Shown here piece after piece: positions 60,898 to 64,000 of a stretch of 64,000 bases of DNA; the stretch's first letter is position 1; each line of letters starts with the position of its first letter. Under the pieces are notes generated by a model, which saw only the letters and a list, made by a program, of their open reading frames with translations, ran no database searches and was not told the origin of the DNA. Made by a program: the position numbers and the translations under genes. The stretch comes from Cardiocondyla obscurior (lineage: Eukaryota > Arthropoda > Insecta > Hymenoptera > Formicidae). The stretch lies in contig NC_091865.1 of the NCBI RefSeq assembly GCF_019399895.1, forward strand, positions 563,001 through 627,000. The letters run 5' to 3'.

Positions 60898-62716
60898 CTT
60901 ATGTTGCGCTTTTGACATATCGCCGTAACATGACGGAAGTAGCGAAGCGTTGCTCCGTTTCGCTGTTACCCGCGATATCGTTCGTCGGGTTCGCGCCCGT
61001 TCAGAGATCGTTCGCGAGTCTTTCGTACGCGGTGATACGTTTCGCGAAGAGGACGCGGAAGCGTGCCGCGTCGTCTTTGTTGCCCGGTGCCGCGAGAGGT
61101 AAGAACGCAAAGGGGTTACCGCAAGTCCGAGGGTTCGCGGCTGGCCGCGAAAGCAAGTTATGTTTTCGGTAGATCCTGCTTCTCTAAAGTATCAATATAA
61201 TACCGAGTACATAGAAGCGTCTTGGGTAGAGAGATGAAACTGTAACCTAACTTAATACCGAGTATATACATTTTCAATTACGATCAGGCCGTTCTCGCGG
61301 CCGAGAAAGCTTGCGCCGATATCGCGATCGTTACATCAATATCCGACATCTGTGACCGCCGCGGAAGAAGTAGAAAGGGGAAAAAAAAAAAAAATAGAAT
61401 GAAAGAAACGACGTTCGTCATTTCAGCCTGCTCAATCGAGACACGCGATCAACGACGTGGCTGATCGATTTCGCTATTAGAATATTCCGTTCTGCGATTT
61501 TTCGGCATTCCGGCTCACGTCGGCAATTGCAAAGTGATTTCCGGTGATTGATACGTATCAGGCGAGGACGTTTTCCTTTAAGAAAAATCCCTACGCGGCG
61601 TTTCTAAGCGCATTCGAAACCGACGGCGGAGATCCTCCTCCTTCGTGTGTTTCGTTAATCGCAGGCGTGGTTGACGGTCGAATTACAATAAGAAAAAAAA
61701 AAAGAAAGAATGAAAGAAAGGAAAAAAAAGCGACGGGGCAAGGACTCGGATCATCTGCTACTCCACCGAACGGCCGTGGCATCTGTCCGGAAATTATGCG
61801 ACGGACTGTACACACCGCGTGCACGGTTCGTTTGCTCTTTCGTTTGCGGAATTTTTTTCAGCAGCCGGATAATAAACATTTTTCTCATTGAATAATAAAT
61901 AGTTTTTCTAGGACGAGGGGAGGCGAGTACAACAACGTGAAATAAACGTCACGTTCTTTGAATCTTCGCTTATACTTTTGTCATATATATAAGTTCCTTT
62001 CTTCCTTTCTTTCTGTTATCCGTTGCGAAATGCGAATTAGTCGCGTTCCTCCGTCGAGAGCCTTTCTTATCGAATGCCACGCATACGTGGACAAGACCGA
62101 GCGAGTAATTAATTAATTTTTCATTTAACCGAAGAAAATACCATTTCCAATTCGAGCTCGATATTTCGGCAATTTATTAATAATATTATAATTTTAATTA
62201 TATTTTAATTATATTATAATTTTGTGTAAATTATATTTTTTAATTGCCCTTTCGACTCGGCGAACTGCGCACCGATTATCCGTTGGTTTTAAAGCACAAT
62301 TTTATTTGGAACAATTTAAAACTGCAATCGACACAATGCTAGTCGATTTTTTTTTTTATAACTGCGAAGAATTTATTGTGAAAAATCCTATTCTATAATT
62401 TGAAACTGGGTCCTGCAGTTAATAATGAGCGTATATTTTTCTTTTAGATTATTCTTTTTTTTTTCCAACTCGGCAGATTCATCAAACTCAAAACGGTTAA
62501 AAATCTAAAATTCTACGGAATAACAACCTGCTCGGATGAGAGTTAAAAATGTTCATTAAAATAAAAAGTTAAATTGATTTAAATCAGAGGATGTACTATT
62601 TCAACAAAAAGAAAAAAAAAAAAAAACTGTTTTGAAAGACCAACAAATAGTCAGCGCTCAGTTAACTCAGTTAGAAAGAGTACACAAAATTTACACAAAT
62701 ATTAGAGCAGCAGAAT

Positions 62717-63107
62717 GTATATCCCTGGACAAAAAAATAGCACATGTGTGCAATCATTAAATTTCCACGTATACAGTTACAATTCCCTCAATTTGACGAA
62801 TTGTATATAAAAAGTATTTTATTGTAATATAATATTTACACTAAAAAAAAAATTAAATTATTCTTGTTAATTTTTAAATTTACTTTTGCAAAAGACCATA
62901 TGCTGTAAACGTTTGTAAAATGCGTAAAACGGACGTTCCTTGAATTTCTTTATCACTAGCTTCTTCAGCTATTTCACGTGGCGTGATATGCGAATTTGAC
63001 GCGGCAAGTAAAATGACACGTTTTTCGTAGACAGTGACTGGAGCAGTAAGTGTGCTATCATTTCGCTGACTCTGATTTATTTCGTTAATAAATTTAAAAA
63101 TCAACAA
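62717..63107 (-). mobile_element. Tc1/mariner-type transposon remnant
   Basis: A minus-strand ORF of 75 codons (62880-63107) includes EKRVILLAASNSHITPREIAEEA, which resembles the N-terminal helix-turn-helix of Tc1-like transposases, and then ends. The catalytic DDE/DDD region is absent. At about 62724 a CCTGGACAAAAAAATAGCAC sequence resembles Tc1-type terminal repeats, with TA just before it. The matching end on the other side was not found, so the copy is internally deleted and truncated. The transposase similarity is from memory. Confidence 0.45.
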
Positions 63108-64000
63108 TGAGATAATTTTAATATACCGTCAAATTTCGGGACGTAGCCCGACCGGAAATGCCGTCTACAATTAACTGTCGGAATTATATATCGATCTGAA
63201 CTGCGCTAATTATTAATTAATTTTTCCGCGCACGTTCGCCGTTTATTATTTATTATACAATCGGTTCCGCCCTGTTCATTGTAATCGTCGACATTTCGGC
63301 CGAATCGCGGAAACCTGCGTCGCTTTTAGCGCGAAGATTCCTCACCGGTTCCCTCAAAATTTATCTTGCGTACGTGTGCACGTGCGTAAATGCGTGCGAA
63401 TGTTGCACGAGTGTTTCATGTTTCGCGGTGCACTGCAAACACCCTCTAGGGAGTCGTACCCTCGCTTTGCCGCGGTCTCATCCCTCGCCACCACGAATCT
63501 CTCGCGACGTATTCGAAGGGACGGGCATTTTTAAAGCCGACGAATGTGTTCTTATCGGTTTAGAAAAAAAAAGAAAAAAGGGAGAGAAAAAATCTTTCAA
63601 TCAAATATCCCCTGGGAAAAAGAAAAACCATTTCGCAGTCGATTTTACAGTACTCTTTGTCGTACTGATTCGTCGCCGTTTTAATACATACATCCCGTCT
63701 ATTTATCATTTGATTAATATTGCACCGTAATACATTCTAATATTCAAACGCATTTCTCATTAAATATTAATATATGTTGATTATAATATTAATAATGCTA
63801 TACGAGAATAATTATTAAATGGCATGTACCGCGAGGGCGATATTAGAAGCGAGGGAATAATATACGGGAAGTAATATGAAGGGAATGTATCTTCTTTGTG
63901 CAGCAAGTATTTACGCTCCTCTCTTTCCGGCGCGTCATAAAGGGCTCGCAGTGGGTGGGTAACGACTTGAAAATAAATGTTGACGAATTCTTTTTTTTTT
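63108..64000. other. Right edge, no supportable gene
   Basis: Mixed CpG-rich and AT-rich sequence. A 118-codon plus-strand ORF at 63374-63730 has a Lys-rich low-complexity segment and no recognisable domain or splice context, so it is not called. Confidence 0.4.

Larger units (their letters stand above)
45189..62700. other. Long CpG-rich noncoding region
   Basis: 17.5 kb without a supportable coding gene. It contains many A/T homopolymers, CT-rich tracts (about 52030-52080, 53590-53640, 55320-55350) and CG-rich patches near 51.1-51.4, 57.0-57.2 and 59.5-61.1 kb. Possible small exons at 59060-59106 and 60132-60176 are given as findings. It is probably intron of the gene starting at 35.5 kb or an intergenic desert. 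Confidence 0.45.

Overview
The window is nuclear DNA of an animal, most likely a hymenopteran insect and possibly an ant. This is inferred from short GT-AG introns in AT-rich genes, CpG that is not depleted (CG-rich stretches in the right two thirds), long simple-sequence tracts, and protein sequences typical of insect orthologues. The species cannot be named from the sequence alone. There are no operons, CRISPR arrays, rRNA or recognisable tRNA genes.

The left third (about 1-18.4 kb) is AT-rich and gene-dense. It holds an NADP-type malic enzyme gene (+), an RWDD1 orthologue (-), a large lysine/asparagine-rich gene with a degenerate CCCH finger and a helical C-terminal half that resembles TOPAZ1 (+), and a complete TMEM230 gene (-). 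RWDD1 and the TOPAZ1-like gene are head to head over about 0.5 kb. The TOPAZ1-like gene and TMEM230 are tail to tail over about 1 kb. At about 18.4 kb the composition changes to CpG-rich DNA with large introns and few genes.

From about 21.3 to 30.2 kb lies a GNAT-fold (FR47/glycine N-acyltransferase-like) acetyltransferase gene (+). It has a GC-rich noncoding first exon, four coding exons and an acidic tail. After about 4 kb of intergenic DNA, a CpG-rich promoter region with a palindromic CRE-type site (about 34.5-35.5 kb) leads to a first exon that carries a start codon and a strong donor. No later exon of that gene is certain, so the last 28 kb is probably one very long first intron or a gene desert with nested noncoding transcription.

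The most unusual structure is on the minus strand at 42.9-45.2 kb: a tandem array of diverged exon-like units. Each keeps a good 3' splice site and a 5' splice site in the same orientation plus a shared core block, although two copies have stop codons in the frame that the others would use. One unit contains a hairpin with a stem of about 35 bp. This looks like a repeated-exon noncoding transcript or a fast-evolving set of alternative exons. Other points are an alternative C-terminus of malic enzyme, an orphan antisense first exon just beyond it, an in-frame upstream extension of RWDD1, and a frame problem in one exon of the TOPAZ1-like gene. Functions are assigned from recalled family features; no database search was possible.
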